A stretch of DNA of 64,000 nucleotides from Hordeum vulgare subsp. vulgare (GCF_904849725.1 NC_058521.1:433584676-433648675), one strand, 5' to 3'. Numbered from the stretch's first letter, positions 43,049 through 54,965 are shown. Notes: a model not told the origin generated them from the letters alone. Translations and numbers: made by a program.

Positions 43049-44200
43049 TCAATACATAACATAAGCACATTCTTGCAATTTTATTATGTTGGAAACATAA
43101 ATAGGTGGAGATGTAGTTCCTCTGTCATAATAATTGCAAGTAGGAGCAGCCAGCACATGCATAATATATCCATCAAAATCATCATGTGTAATGGTAAAAC
43201 GCAACCCATCAATATAATCATTAATAAGAGCAAACTTCTCCCAAATAGTGTAGTTTGGAGAATTAAAAAACATAATAGGACTATCATGTGTGGGTGCAAG
43301 AGAAGCAAATTCATTCTTAACATAAGGAGGTATAGCAAGTTCATCTTCACAAGCATAATTCATATTGGCATCTTGGCCACAAGCATAGCAAGCATCAATT
43401 TCATCAAAAAGGGATATTTCAAAAGAATCAATTGGATCATAGCAATCATCATATCATTCATCCTTAGGTAAGCATGAAGGGAAATTAAAAAACGTATGAG
43501 TTGAAGAGTTAGTCTCGTTAGAAGGTGGGCACGGTTAGCTAACCCGCTCTTCCTTCTTTTGTTCTTCACTCTCCTCATCATCTTTTTAATCCAATGAGCT
43601 CATAGTTTCATCAATTTATTCTTCCATAGACTCATGCAAAATATTAGTCTCTTCCTGGTGAGCAGAGGAGTCCTCAATATATATTTTTAACATGAGCATT
43701 AGAAGCACAGTTTTCACAGAAATATTTAAGTATGGCAAAAAAATTGGATTTGTAAAGAGTAGCATCATACTTTTCAATCAAAGAAGCAATTTGTTAAGCA
43801 TTCTTAAAAGAAATAAATTCTTCAATTTGTTCAACATCATAATAAATATGAACACCTTTACAATAAGAAGATAATATTCAATTATCACTAAACTCACATT
43901 GGTAGGGAAGGTGTTTCTTAGGGTCTTCAAAACAGCAAGTAAAATCATACATTTCACATAAATTCCAAGCATAACAATGCAAAGTATTAATATGATGCCA
44001 TAAAAGTTCCCCTTTTTGAGATAAGAGGTGTTGCACATAATAAGCATGCTCATCTAAGTATTTTCCCTCAACTAAAATAGTTGGGATTTCTGCACGAGCA
44101 CATAGGGATCGAAGATGATCCAAGTAAAAAGCTTCAGCGGTATGATAGATTTTGGGTGGTTCTTCAACTTCTTTTTTTGTATTTTGCGGTTCCTACCCAT
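43049..44200 (-). pseudogene. Private ORF of the outer non-autonomous gypsy element
   Basis: Start codon at 44200 (MGRNRKIQK), 110 bp from the PBS. A length change in the A run at 44172-44178 shifts the frame; the next part reads LDHLRSLCARAEIPTILVEG, DEHAYYVQHLLSQKGELLWH, YDFTCCFEDPKKHLPYQCEF, then several stops, then DELAIPPYVKNEFASLAPTH, NYTIWEKFALINDYIDGLRF and HVLAAPTCNYYDRG. I recognise this as the ORF of large non-autonomous Triticeae gypsy elements that replaces gag-pol. It has no known domain and its role (if any) in packaging or mobilisation is unknown. Confidence 0.6.
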
Positions 44201-44289
44201 AACTAAAGATAGAAAACAAAACTAAAACAAAAACTACTTAGTGATAAACCAAACAAGCACACATGAGAATATTCACCCCACGATATTGC

Positions 44290-44307
44290 TCCTCGGCAAC
44301 AGCACCA
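44290..44307 (-). other. Degenerate primer-binding site of the outer gypsy element
   Basis: Minus strand TGGTGCTGTTGCCGAGGA, similar to the tRNA-Asp complement with three mismatches, 11 bp from the LTR end at 44319. Confidence 0.7.
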
Positions 44308-45239
44308 GAAAAAGGTATTGATAACCCACAAGTATAGGAGATCATTTGTAGTACTTTTTGATAAATAAGAGTGTCAAACCCAACGAGGAGCTAAAGGTAG
44401 AACAAATATTCCCTCAAGTTCTATTGACCACCGATACAACTTTATGCACACTTGACATTTTCTTTCCCTAAAACAAGAAAAAACTAGAAGTACTTAGTAG
44501 GTGTAATAGATAGGTTTGCAAGATAATAAAGAACAACTAAATAAAAGTTAGGTGTTGTTTTGCAAGAAAATAAGGAGCATGGAAATAAAAGTTAGGGCTG
44601 TTTTGTAGAAAGTTTTTTGTTTAACACAAGAAAAAGTTTGTCCATAGGAAATTGAATATAAATTGATAGATAGTTATCATATGCAATGAGGGAGAGGCAT
44701 GCACTAACACACTTTCCTTACTTGGATCATACGCACTTGTGATTGGACCTTTAGCATGCATCCGCAACTACTAGAAATCATTAAGGTAAACCCAACCATA
44801 GCATTAAACATCAAGTCCTCTTTACTCCCATATGCGCATAACTCCCTTACTCGTTTGTAAGCTTCTCTTACTCTCGCCACCCACTATAAGGGTATCGTGA
44901 ACATATTGCAAACCCTCCAGCGTGTATCCTTCACGTGTGCGCCTCACGGAAGGCGCCTTAGGACAACACCATATCAACACATAACTCATATCAATAAGAT
45001 CATATTACAATTAACCTGTAGGACAAAACGGATATACTGAAACATCATAGGATAGCCACATATCATTGGGGAATAGTATGTAGTGTTGAGCACCATGTTT
45101 AAGTAGAGAGTTACAGAGGGAAAAGAGATGTTACACCACTGCATAGAGGGGGAGAGTGTTGGTGTTGACGGCAGCAAGATTGTTGATGTAGATCGTCGTC
45201 ACACTCCTTGCCCCGGCGACATTTCGGTGCCACCGGGAG

Positions 45240-46232
45240 CAGGGCTGGGCCCATAGTGGTGCCAACTGTCCAGCCCGCACAGGGCCCAAAATTTTAGGGG
45301 GGCCTAAATTTTTTAGATAGGCCTAGTATTAATAAAAAAAACTATGTAGTGCTAGGCCACTGGGCGCTGCTCCCGCTCAAGTTGGACCGGAACGTGGAGG
45401 TGGAGCCAAGGTGGCGAGGGCGAGTCCCTCGAGGCTCGACCCCACTTGAGTGATCAGCGCTGCAACATCGGATCGTATTCGTACTCGTGGAGTCCTCCCC
45501 TCCTCGAGAAAATAGAACGATCACTAGTCGCCAATTTGCCAATCGCCACAGATATCGGTTGATAGGGAGGAAAGAAACCGCTACAGCGCAAGATTCGATC
45601 GTGGCTATAGGAAGTGAGGATTCAGGAACGTCCCTCGTCCTCGTCTTGTTACTTGTTCATGTGATGGTGCCTTAGTTTCTGACTTGCTAGTCAATTGGTC
45701 ATTACTCATTACTCATTAATCTGTGTTCTAATCAAATTTTAAATTTGGATTCAGGATGACAGGTTGACACGCCGTTGCTGTCGCTCAATTTTCAAATTGG
45801 TTGACATCGTCTCGTCGGATTGATCAGTGATGGACCCAGCCTCCAACTCGAGGCTACTCTATAAGTTCAAGTTTATTTTATTCATCTTCTTTATATTGTG
45901 TTTTAATAATGCAGATTTTATCATCATGGGAAAACATCAGCCTCATACTTATAAGTGCAACAGAAAAGCACATGAACAAAATTTAATTAAAAAATATTAT
46001 AAAGGTGGTATGGACAAATTTGTTAGAATGAGGATGTTCAAATAAATAGCAACCCGGAGTTGGATAGATATATTTTTTTAACATCCAATTGTTATGTAAG
46101 ACATTATATTAGATACATTATTACTTTTTTCTATGATATATATATACATTATAATTCTTCATTCATTTTTTCTGAAATAGGACCCAAATTTTAGTTTCGC
46201 ACACGGCCCCGGATTTTGCGGGCCTGACCCTA
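45240..46232 (+). mobile_element. hAT transposon, 1 kb, deletion derivative
   Basis: TSD ACCGGGAG (45232-45239) and ACCAGGAG (46233-46240), seven of eight identical. Ends CAGGGCTGGGCC and, reverse-complemented, TAGGGTCAGGCC. It contains the start of a transposase reading frame only (45926-46045), followed by AT-rich sequence, so it is non-autonomous. Confidence 0.82.
45926..46045 (+). pseudogene. N-terminal fragment of a hAT transposase
   Basis: A 39-residue frame, MGKHQPHTYKCNRKAHEQNL then IKKYYKGGMDKFVRMRMFK, after a splice-acceptor-like TGCAG. The pattern of a basic start followed by a short spacer and a GALDKFV-like block is typical of the beginning of TTF/DUF4371-type hAT transposases. 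The remaining transposase is missing and the right terminus follows. Confidence 0.5.
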
Positions 46233-46846
46233 ACCAGGAGAGAGCCCCCTCCTTCTTATTCTTCCTTGGCCTCCTCCCTAGATGAAGGGAGAGTTATTCC
46301 TCTAGTCCATGGCCTCTATGGCGGTGGAGGGGCAGGAGCCCCTCCGAGAGTGGATCTCCCTCTCTGTTCTCTTCTGTTTCGCGGTCGTGGTCTCTCGCCC
46401 TTCACACTTTCTTGAATTCCCGGCGATTCGTAACTCCGATTGAGATGAAATTTTTACATGATTTTTCCCATAAATTATCTTTCTTGCACACGAAGAAGAG
46501 CCCCAACCGACTCGCGATGCGGCCACAAGAGAGCAGGGCGCGCCAGGGGGTATGTGTCGTGCCCTGGTGGGTAGTGGAGGTCGTGGGCTTCCATTTTAGT
46601 TGATTCCACTTCCCAAAAATCACATATATTCCAAAATAATTCTTCATAAATTTTTATCGCGTTTGGACTTTGTTTGATATGAATATTCCGCGAAACAAAA
46701 AAACATGCAACAAACAAGAACTGGCACTTGGCACTGGATCAATATGTTAGTCCAATAAATCATATAAAATGTTGCCAAAAATATGTGAAAGTTGTATAAT
46801 ATTGGCATGGAACTATCAAAATTATAGATACAAAAGTGAGGTATCA

Positions 46847-47272
46847 GGCCTATTTGTGAGCGGCATTGACCGGTCAAAACTAATGCACGGCTTATTACTA
46901 AAGGGCACCATCGATGATAAAACCTCGACACGGACCAACTGTAAGGTGGCACGTCAGTATATTATGGGCCCATATGTCAGAAATGTTGAGTAGTCAAACA
47001 TTGTGGGCCGGTTGTTAGCATACAGTGACAGTTCTAGTGACATTTTTTGGCTGTCACACAAGATAGTTTTGGCGACGGTTTTTATTTCGTCGCCTAAGAT
47101 GATATCTTGCATGACGGAGTAAGTGGTACCGTCAATATTTTATTTTTTATGACGACGCTTCGGTGACGATGGGGGTGACGGTCGAAATATATCACCGTGA
47201 CATTTTACATGACGAAAAATGGTTTTACGTGACACAAGTGAAATGCCACAAAATAGATGTAATTTTGTAGTG
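46847..47272. mobile_element. CACTA transposon terminus (partial)
   Basis: Ends TTTTGTAGTG at 47272, the inverse of the CACTACAAAA terminus, preceded by subterminal repeats built on TGACG/GTCACG units (e.g. 47041-47250) as is usual in Triticeae CACTAs. The outer gypsy element interrupts it at 46847, so the rest lies left of the window or is lost. No coding part visible. Confidence 0.75.
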
Positions 47273-47316
47273 CCCACTCTGGTTCCCTTGGGACCGTCAT
47301 CACCTTGCATGTCGTA
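47273..47316. other. 44-bp flank between CACTA end and next gypsy element
   Basis: Short unassigned sequence that would be continuous with 57520 onwards before insertion of the gypsy element at 47317-57519. Confidence 0.6.
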
Positions 47317-48812
47317 TGATGACCCACAAGTGTAGCAGATATATCGTAGCCTTTTCGATAAGTAAGAGTGTCGAACCCAATGAGGAGCAGAAGGTACTGA
47401 CAAGCGATCTTGAGCAATGAATAACTACAAGCACCGAAAGGTAACTTTTTATGGGTTTTCTAGTATAAGCGACGAGGAAATAAATGCAGGTAAAGTAAAT
47501 GGTGCTGAGGTGCAGCAAGTGGCCCAATCCTTTTGAACACAAAGGATAAGCCGGGGGACTAAACTTATAAAGACTAAGGCGTTCCTGAGGACACACGGGA
47601 GAGATAATCAAATGATTTCGCCATACTCCATCTAGTACTATGTTTTGTATTGATAAGTGTTATGTGGGTGGATCTTTACTAATGCATCGTTTAGGCTAAG
47701 ACAAGTACACTCTTATGGTTAAACCCCTTGAAAGCATCTGCAAATACAAGAGAGAAATTAAGGCAAAGCCTAAGCATAGCAATAAACTTTAGGATCCAAT
47801 ACTCCCTCGTGCAAAAGCATGTGAACTAGGGTTCAGGTTTCTGTCACTCCGGCCACCCACCATAAGCATTCTTTATACACGATGCATTCCCCTAGGTCCT
47901 TAAAAAGGCGAAGTGTTATGTAATTGACGTTCACATAACACCACTAGAAGAATAACACCACAACTTAAATATCAATCAACACATATTACTTCAACATCAT
48001 ATGACTACTACCAACTAGAATTCTCCCATCTCCTCAAGAACTAAAGGAACTACTCACAAGACATAAAAGAGATCATGATCAGAGGGGATGAAAATATGAT
48101 GAACAATCTGGTTATAACAATAATTCTCCAACAAAACTCAATAGCATTCACCACAAAAGAGTAATCAACACCGGTAGAGTAAAGGGGATGAATAGTGCAA
48201 TGTACAACACCGATTGCAATGGTAAAGTGAGATGGGGTGAAGACGGAGATGGTGCTGGTGATGATGATCTCGATGATGCCCGTGACGATGGTGATGACGA
48301 CGATGATGATCTCCCCCTGCGAAAGGAGTTCTTCCCGGTGGAATCTACCCGCTGGAAAGGTCTTTACTTCTCTGTAGGTTTCCGCCATGGAGCGGCAGCG
48401 GAACTGCGAAAACTCTTCTCGTCCTCGACATTTTTAGGTCATGAGGGTCATATAGGCCAAAGGAGGGCACCGGAGGTGGGACGCACCTCCCAGGCGGCCA
48501 CCTCGCGCGGCCTAGGGGGACCCGCGCCACCAGGGCGCCTGGTGGCCCCCCTCCGACCCTTCTTCGACGTGTCTTCGTGATTTGTTCGAAAATTTCTTCC
48601 CCATAAATTTCAGCTTAGTTGGAGATGTTCTGATTTGGCAACTCTTGATGCTCTTTTCTCCGCTGAATCCTGGGTGTGTTGTTTCAGCACCGAAAAGTTG
48701 CAAACTGTGTAAAATAAGCCAAAACACTATAAGATCAGCATCATATTGTGAAATATATCAATGAATAGAGACAAATAATGATACAAAATAATGATGCACT
48801 TTGGACGTATCA
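47317..48812 (-). repeat. 3' LTR of the second Athila-lineage element
   Basis: Element-sense start TGATACGTCCAAAGTGC at 48812, end GTGGGTCATCA at 47317, 1496 bp, collinear with 56019-57519. A minus-strand CTATATGA near 48448-48455 is the likely TATA box, with a GC-rich block just upstream (48466-48550). Confidence 0.9.
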
Positions 48813-50515
48813 ACTCCCCCAATCTTAGACCTTGCTTGTCGCCAAGCGAATACTGAGCTCGGTAAACCCGTCGACAAGTTTAGAGAGTGAAGTGTCGATA
48901 AATAAGAATACGGACAAGAAGCATCGTAATTTCTCTACTAAACTCAACCATCCTCAACAGCAATATCAACTCATATGGTTCATATGAAAGAGTAATATCA
49001 ATTGCAATCAAAAGTAGGGCTAAGGAAACTCATCAAACCATGGCAAACATGTCCTTGGTCAAAGAACAACTAATAACTTTTAACTTTTGCTCTTCCTCTT
49101 ATATTTTGATGAGATCAATTGAAGCTTTTTGAAAGAACATGTTATTAGTCAAGAAGTGAAAATGCTAACACAAAGGAAGATGTTTGCTTTAGCTAGGATT
49201 AACAAACAACTTACTTATCTTAATGATAATGCCAACAAAGTTGTGATATGGCAATTCTCAATGAAACAATATAAATGCATGCATCTTTGTCAACATAAGG
49301 TGTGTGCTCTTTTATAGGATAGAAAGAAGTAGGTTTACTGACTCAACATAAAAGTAAAGGATTAGCCCTTCGCAGAGGTAGGTAGGGAAAACTCATGTGC
49401 TATAGCTTTTAGAGATTTTGAAATCAATAAGATTGTAAAACAAGCTTTGGGAGGTGCATAATTCATCAACGAATGCTAGCAGATAGCCCAATACTTCTCA
49501 TGCTGGACAAGTTTTGAGGAACGGCTCCCAAGGTGGGGACGATCACATCCCCTTAGTCTCCTTTGTTTATCACTACCAAAGTTTTCTGATTTATCATAAA
49601 CAAAGCGTGAAGGGGGTTTTGTTTGTTGCTATTATCTTTTACGAGCTGGGCGCACTCATGCGAGTCCCTCCTTGTATTAGGGGTTTGCAGATTAGACATG
49701 CAAACCTAGGATAAAGCTTGTCAAGTATAAGAAGATAATGAATTATCTACTACTTCCTCATGATCTAAAACAGAGGCACAAAACAGGGAATAATATTTTG
49801 AAGGTTTAAAGATAGCACATGAGTAATATACTTTAGGAGTGGCAGTGAAATACCACATATAGGGAAGGTATGGTGGACTCTTGGGAAGGTTGAGGTTTCA
49901 AGGTATGGGTGCACAAGCAGTATTCCCGCTTAGTACAAGGGTTGGCTAGCAGAGGCTTTTGAAAGCACACAAATGATGTTGACTTGGATGCAAAACAATA
50001 TAAAGTTTAACATAAAGAATTGGCATGAAACATCAAGTTGTCGTCCTTCTCAGCATAACACTTCAAGCATAAGAACATAAAGGTTTTGGCTATGTCGCTA
50101 CTAGAAAAACTCATGCTTGTTGTTATGACCAATGATGTGTTTGCCAAGATTAAATAAAGTTTTCAAAGCCATAATTGATATATAAGATCAATACTCCCAT
50201 AAGAATCAGCATATAAGGTCGATTGCATGAAGGGAATACCAGGTGCAGCAAAGAAACCAATAGACTTCTTATTAATATTCCATCATAGACAACTGCACAC
50301 TCACCGATACAAGACTCTTCACAAAGGAGTGATAGACCTCAATGCAAACACATATTTCATAAGATAACTTCCCTAGACATGATACGACACTAAACTTGAA
50401 CATAAAAGATAAAGGATAAAGATAAAGATATCGGGCACTCTTGATCCTACGTTTTGTTCTTCAAGTCTGCTATTATGCGCCGAAGGGTTTGGTTTTCAGC
50501 TTCCAATATGGCCAC
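48813..50515 (-). other. 3' internal non-coding region of the second Athila-lineage element
   Basis: PPT (minus AAGATTGGGGGAGT, 48813-48826) at the left edge. About 1.7 kb follows without a recognisable domain or long frame; stretches such as the 49858-49890 GGAAGGTATGGTGGACTC block resemble 33420-33440 in the Fatima-like element, marking the two 3' regions as related. Confidence 0.6.
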
Positions 50516-50890
50516 CTATACTTTAAGCACATGGAAGTCTTCACGAAGTTGGTTAGTGATTCTGCGAGCTTCGGATATAGCACATGACACATGTGGAGCT
50601 TCCCGTGGAGGAACGGTTCCTGAAAGGTTCAGAGAAAGATCGTGTTGAGGGTTAATAAACCACACGAGGATGGGGTTGTTAGAGAAGGATCCTCGTGATG
50701 AAGGATCTCCTTCTTGCTGGATGGTGACCATCTTGACTTCCTCTCTCACGGAGCGCTCCATCTGTGCTTGTCTTGCGGCAATTTCTTCACTAGTAGCCCA
50801 TCCGGTGACCTTCCCTTGGTTGATATCTTGCTGGACACGGCGGAGACGATGACCCGTGTAATCTTCCCCGCTTGAGTCGCAAGAAGACAT
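50516..50890 (-). pseudogene. Third ORF of the second Athila-lineage element
   Basis: Start MSSCDSSGEDYTGHRLRRVQ at 50890; then AARQAQMERSVREEVKMV, a less charged middle (NNPILVWFINPQHDLSLNLS) and ARRITNQLREDFHVLKV before a stop at 50516. Past the stop the same frame continues with AILEAENQTLRRIIADLKN, a leucine-zipper-like end, so the stop looks secondary. Position, TATA block and coiled-coil end match the ORF at 35879-36253 although residues differ. Function unknown. Confidence 0.45.
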
Positions 50891-50959
50891 CTCGAACAAT
50901 AGCACGGAATTGCAAGATCAAAACAGAAAACACACAGAATCGCAAGATACAAAACCGGG

Positions 50960-51150
50960 ACGATCCGGGAAAATATATAGTAAATATTTCTGCACCAAAA
51001 GGAAGGTAACAAGCCAAAGTGGGGTCGGAGACAGACTCCTGGTGGCCCAGGCGGCCTCCCTGCGTGGCCAGGAGGGAGGCCACGCCACCAGGTCGCCTGG
51101 AGCCCCGGGAGCTCCTTTCCGGCTCCACTTCAGCTTAGATTTTTTCTAAT
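50960..51150 (-). promoter_or_regulatory. GC-rich hairpin plus TATA block between pol and third ORF
   Basis: In element sense a GC-rich segment with inverted elements (CCTGGTGGC type, 51038-51110) comes first, CTATATATTT (50980 to 50971) next and the start codon at 50890 last. The GC segment resembles the LTR's own block at 48466-48550 (CAGGCGGCC, GCCACCAGG(T/G)CGCCTGG). Promoter role inferred. Confidence 0.45.
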
Positions 51151-51217
51151 TTTGCAAAAAACACATAATACAGAACTTTTATTGATGTTCGCGAAGTTTC
51201 CTTACCGTATTACGTAC

Positions 51218-53925
51218 TTATTCTTGTTCTTCTTCTACTGGTGTCTGACACAGTATTGCAATATGTTCTTCATGAGTAGCTATTTGTATCACATCCACCG
51301 CTACATTGATGGGGTCTCCTGCCATGTAATGCTTGAGTCTTATCCCATTCACAACTTGTGGTTTTGTGCCTTCAAAATTGTTAATCTTGATTGCACCGGA
51401 GCCGTAGACTTCTTCGATATGGTACAATCCTTCCCACTTGGAAAGTAATTTACGTGGAGAAAACCTGAAACGAGATCTATACAACTAAACTTTATCACCA
51501 ACATTAAATTCATGTTTCAAAATTCTTTTGTCATGCCACTTCTTTACCTTTTCTTTGAACATTTTTGCACTCTCGTAAGCTTCACTTCTCCACTCATCTA
51601 GAGAAGTCAAGTTCATGAGATGCTTTTCACCAGCAAGCTTTGGGTCAGCATTAAGCTCTCTAACAGCCCAGAAAGCTTTGTGCTCTAACTCTAAAGGTAG
51701 ATGGCATGCCTTGCCATAGACCATCTTATACGGAGACATTCCCATGGGATTTTTGTAAGCAGTTCTATACGCCCACAAGGCATCTCCTAACTTTTTGGAC
51801 TAGTCCTTTCTAGAGTTGTTCACTGTCTTTTGCAAGATCAACTTGATCTCTCTATTTGTGAGCTCAACTTGCCCACTTGTTTGAGGGTGGTAAGGTGAAG
51901 CAATTCTATGATTAACATCATATTTGGCTAGAGCTTTTCTAAAAGCACCATGTGTAAAATGTGATCCTCCGTCGGTCATGAGGTACCTAGGTACACCAAA
52001 CCTAGGGAAGATTACATCCTTGAGCATTTTCAAAGATGTCTTGTGATCAACACTTTCAGTGGGGATTGCTTCAACCCACTTGGTCACATAATCAACAGCC
52101 ACTAAGATGTGAGTGTACTTGTGTGAAGGAGGAAAAATACCCATAAAATCAAAACCCCAGCAATAAAAAGGCTCAATGACTAGAGAATAATTCATAGGCA
52201 TATCATTTCTCCTACTAATATTACCAACTCTGTGACACTTATCACAAGATAAAACATAATTTCTAGCGTCTTTAAAGAGAATAGGCCAATAAAAACCTGA
52301 CTGGAGAACCTTGTGTGCGGTCCTCTCACCCGCATGATGTCCTCCATAAGGACTGTTATGACATTGTCTCAAGATATCCTTCTTCTCATGCTCCAGTATG
52401 CATCTCCTCACGATCCCATCCACACCTTCTCTAAAAAGATGTGGGTCATCCCAAAAGTAATACCTCAAGTCGTGGAAAAATTTCTTCCTTTGCTGGAATG
52501 TTAAACCTGGAGGTAAAAACTTTGCAACAATAAAGTTAGCATAATCTGCAAACCATGGATCGAAATTAGATTGTACCCTCAAAACAGCTAACTGTTCATC
52601 AGGAAAACTATCATTGACCGGAATAGGATCATGTCGTATGTCCTCCATCCTGGAAAGGTTGTGTGCTACATGATTGTATGCTCTCTTCCTATCAAAAATC
52701 AGCAAATCAAATTCTTGAAGAAGAAGGACCCATATGAGAAGCCTTGGTTTGGCATCCTTCTTTTCCATAAGATACTTAATAGCAACATGATTAGTATGAA
52801 TGATGACTTTGGAATCAACAATGTAAGGCCTAAACTTATCACAAGCAAACACTACCGCTAAAAACTCTTTCTCAGTAGTAGCGTAATCCATTTGAGTATT
52901 ATCAAGGGTTTTGCTAGCATAATGTATAACATTCAATTTCTTATCAACCCTTTGTCCTAACACAGCCCCAACAGCAAAATTACTAGCATCACACATGATT
53001 TCAAAAGGCCAATTCCAATCAGGTGGTTGGACTATAGGGGCGGTTATCAAAGCTTTCTTAAGAACTTCGAAGGCTCCCATACAATCTTCATCAAACTCAA
53101 AAGGAATATCCTTCTGGAGAAGATTAGTGAGGGGTTTCGAGGTCTAAGAGAAGTCTTTAATAAATCTTCTATAGAAACCAGCATGACCGAGGAAACTACG
53201 AATACCTCTGATGTCCTTTGGATAGGCATCCTCTCGATTGCTTCGACCTTTGCCCTGTCCACCTCTATTCCCTTCTCAGAAATCTTGTGGCCAAGAACAA
53301 TTCCCTCATTGACCATGAAGTGGCACTTCTCCCAGTTGAGTACCAAGTTCGTCTCCTCACATCTCTGCAAAACTTTATTAAGGTTGTGGAGACAATGGTC
53401 AAAAGAGGTTCCAAATACGGAGAAATCGTCCATGAAAACCTCCACAATTTCCTCACAAAAACCATGAAAGATAGCAGGCATACACCTTTGAAAAGTAGCA
53501 GGAACATTGCATAAACCAAAATGCATACGTCTATAAGCATAAGCACCAAGGGGACAAGTAAAAGTGGACTTCTCTTGATCTGCAGTGTTAACATGAATTT
53601 GAGAGAAGCCAGAATACCCATCAAGATAGCAAAAATGAGTGTTTTTGGATAACCTTTCAAGCATTTGGTTGATGAACGGCAGCGGGTAATGGTCCTTCCT
53701 GGTTGCTTTGTTCAGCTTCCTGTAATCAATACACATTCTATATCCAATAATATTTCTTTGAGGTATTAGTTCATTCTTATCATTAGGAACCACAGTCGTG
53801 CCTCCTTTCATGGGAACACAATGTACCGGACTTACCCACTTACTATCAGCTATAGGGTAGATAATACCTGCGGCTAGAAGCTTCAGGATTTCGGTCCTCA
53901 CAACATCCTTCATCTTCGGGTTCAA
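51218..53925 (-). pseudogene. pol (RT, RNase H, integrase) of the second Athila-lineage element
   Basis: RT from 53925: VVRTEILKLLAAGIIYPIAD, DYRKLNKATRKDHYPLPFIN, FCYLDGYSGFSQIHV, catalytic VFMDDFSVFGTSFDH near 53405-53440, LGHKISEKGIEVD; a frameshift near 53210 follows. RNase [27 protein letters not shown], but HTNHVAIKYL where the family has an Asp (Asn here). Integrase: YGGHHAGERTAH, CDKCHR, TDGGSHFTHG, ELTNREIKLI, stops near 51798 and 51483, then SKWEGLYHIEEVYGSGAIKI to 51218. The Asn change would disable RNase H; the copy is dead. Confidence 0.92.
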
Positions 53926-53979
53926 CCGTCGTTGATGATCGACAACCGGTTTAGCATCAGGCTCAAGATTGATAGTATG

Positions 53980-54790
53980 CTAGCAAATAGATGGACTAAC
54001 CCCCTTAAGATCATAAAGGGTATAGCCAATAGCGCCTCGGTGTTTACAAAGGACTTCCAATAATCGCTCTTCTTCATATCCAGAAAGGTTAGCATTGATA
54101 ATAACAGGATATACTTTCTTTTCATCTAAATAAGCATACTTGAGCGTATTGGGAAGAGGTTTAAGATCAAACACCGGGTCTTCTTTTGGTTTAGATAGAA
54201 TTCCCAAAGGCTCAACCGCAAGGTTGTGCTTCAGGATAGCAGGTTATCTCAAGAATATGTCCTCTAGCTCATTCCTTTCTTGCATATGCATATCGTTCTC
54301 ATGGTCCTCCATGAATTGCTACAAAGGATCATTAGGAGAAATAGCAATAGAAGAAATCTCTTCCATAATTTTATCATTACTAGGAAAATTAGTACCACGA
54401 GTTTGCTTCGAGAATTTAGAAAATTTAAATTCATATGGCTCACCATTAAATTCAACAGATACTTTTCCTTTCCTGCATTCTATAATAGCTCCACAAGTTC
54501 TGGGAAAAGGCCTATCAAATATAATAGGGCAACATAGGCCTACTGAACCGAGTACTAGCAAATTAGTAGGATATTTTACCTTTCCACATAGGACTTCAAC
54601 ATCTCGCACAATTCCAATAGGAGAGATAGTTTCTTTGTTTGCAAGATGAATAGTAACATCAACGTCTTCAATTTCACATGGTAGAATCTCATTCATGATC
54701 TCTTAATAAAGTGAAAAAGGAATAGCACTAGCACTGGATCCCAAATCACATAGCCCATAATAATTATGATCTCCTATTTTAACAGATACA
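53980..54790 (-). pseudogene. Protease and pol N-terminal linker of the second Athila-lineage element
   Basis: Active-site region CDLGSSASAIPFSLY at about 54715-54765 followed by a stop, then EDVDVTIHLANKETISPIGI, LCCPIIFDRPFPRTCGAI (family ILGRPFL, Gly to Asp here), stops near 54317 and 54245, and DPVFDLKPLPNTLKYAYLDE, VYPVIINANLSGYEEERLLE, GAIGYTLYDLKGVSPSIC leading to RT. Several nonsense changes. Confidence 0.8.
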
Positions 54791-54965
54791 AGTGGAGTAC
54801 CTGAAATTGGGAATTTATTCTTGGCTGTAACAAGGTTAGTAGAAACAGCACAAAAGTTTATATTGGAATCCTCAATATTAGTAGTAACAAGATCCTTGAC
54901 TAATGCAACTTGAGGATTGACCTTAATCGGGTCCTCATGCTCATCAGTCGTTCTTTCGCTTTTAT

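Larger units (their letters stand above)
566..46846 (-). mobile_element. Outer non-autonomous gypsy-type element (Sabrina/WHAM-like), interrupted, 3' end missing
   Basis: Its parts are 566-2669 (3' internal region), 43015-44318 (5' internal region with a private ORF), PBS 44290-44307 and a 5' LTR at 44319-46846. The Sirevirus at 2670-43009 splits it, duplicating CATGT. No RT, RNase H or integrase lies between the two internal halves once the insert is removed, so it was non-autonomous from the start. The 3' internal half is clearly related to 8015-9170 of the gypsy element at 3370-17713 (shared TCTTACGATCATGCAA block, TGGTATGGTGGCTGTTTT block, duplicated GGGCATCCCCAA motifs). The 3' LTR lies beyond the junction at about 550-570, or was lost there. 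Confidence 0.75.
44319..46846 (-). repeat. 5' LTR of the outer gypsy element, with a hAT inside
   Basis: Element-sense start TGATACCTCACTTTTG at 46846 and end GTGGGTTATCA at 44319; about 1527 bp after removing the hAT. The inner end adjoins a PBS. The outer end abuts CACTA-type sequence. The GC-rich part around 46520-46590 again contains GGCGCGCC. Confidence 0.82.

Noticed and set aside
46849..47272. Possibility that the CACTA end is part of the outer gypsy LTR
   Set aside because: The LTR ends in TATCA at 46846, and the following sequence has CACTA subterminal units and the TTTTGTAGTG end.
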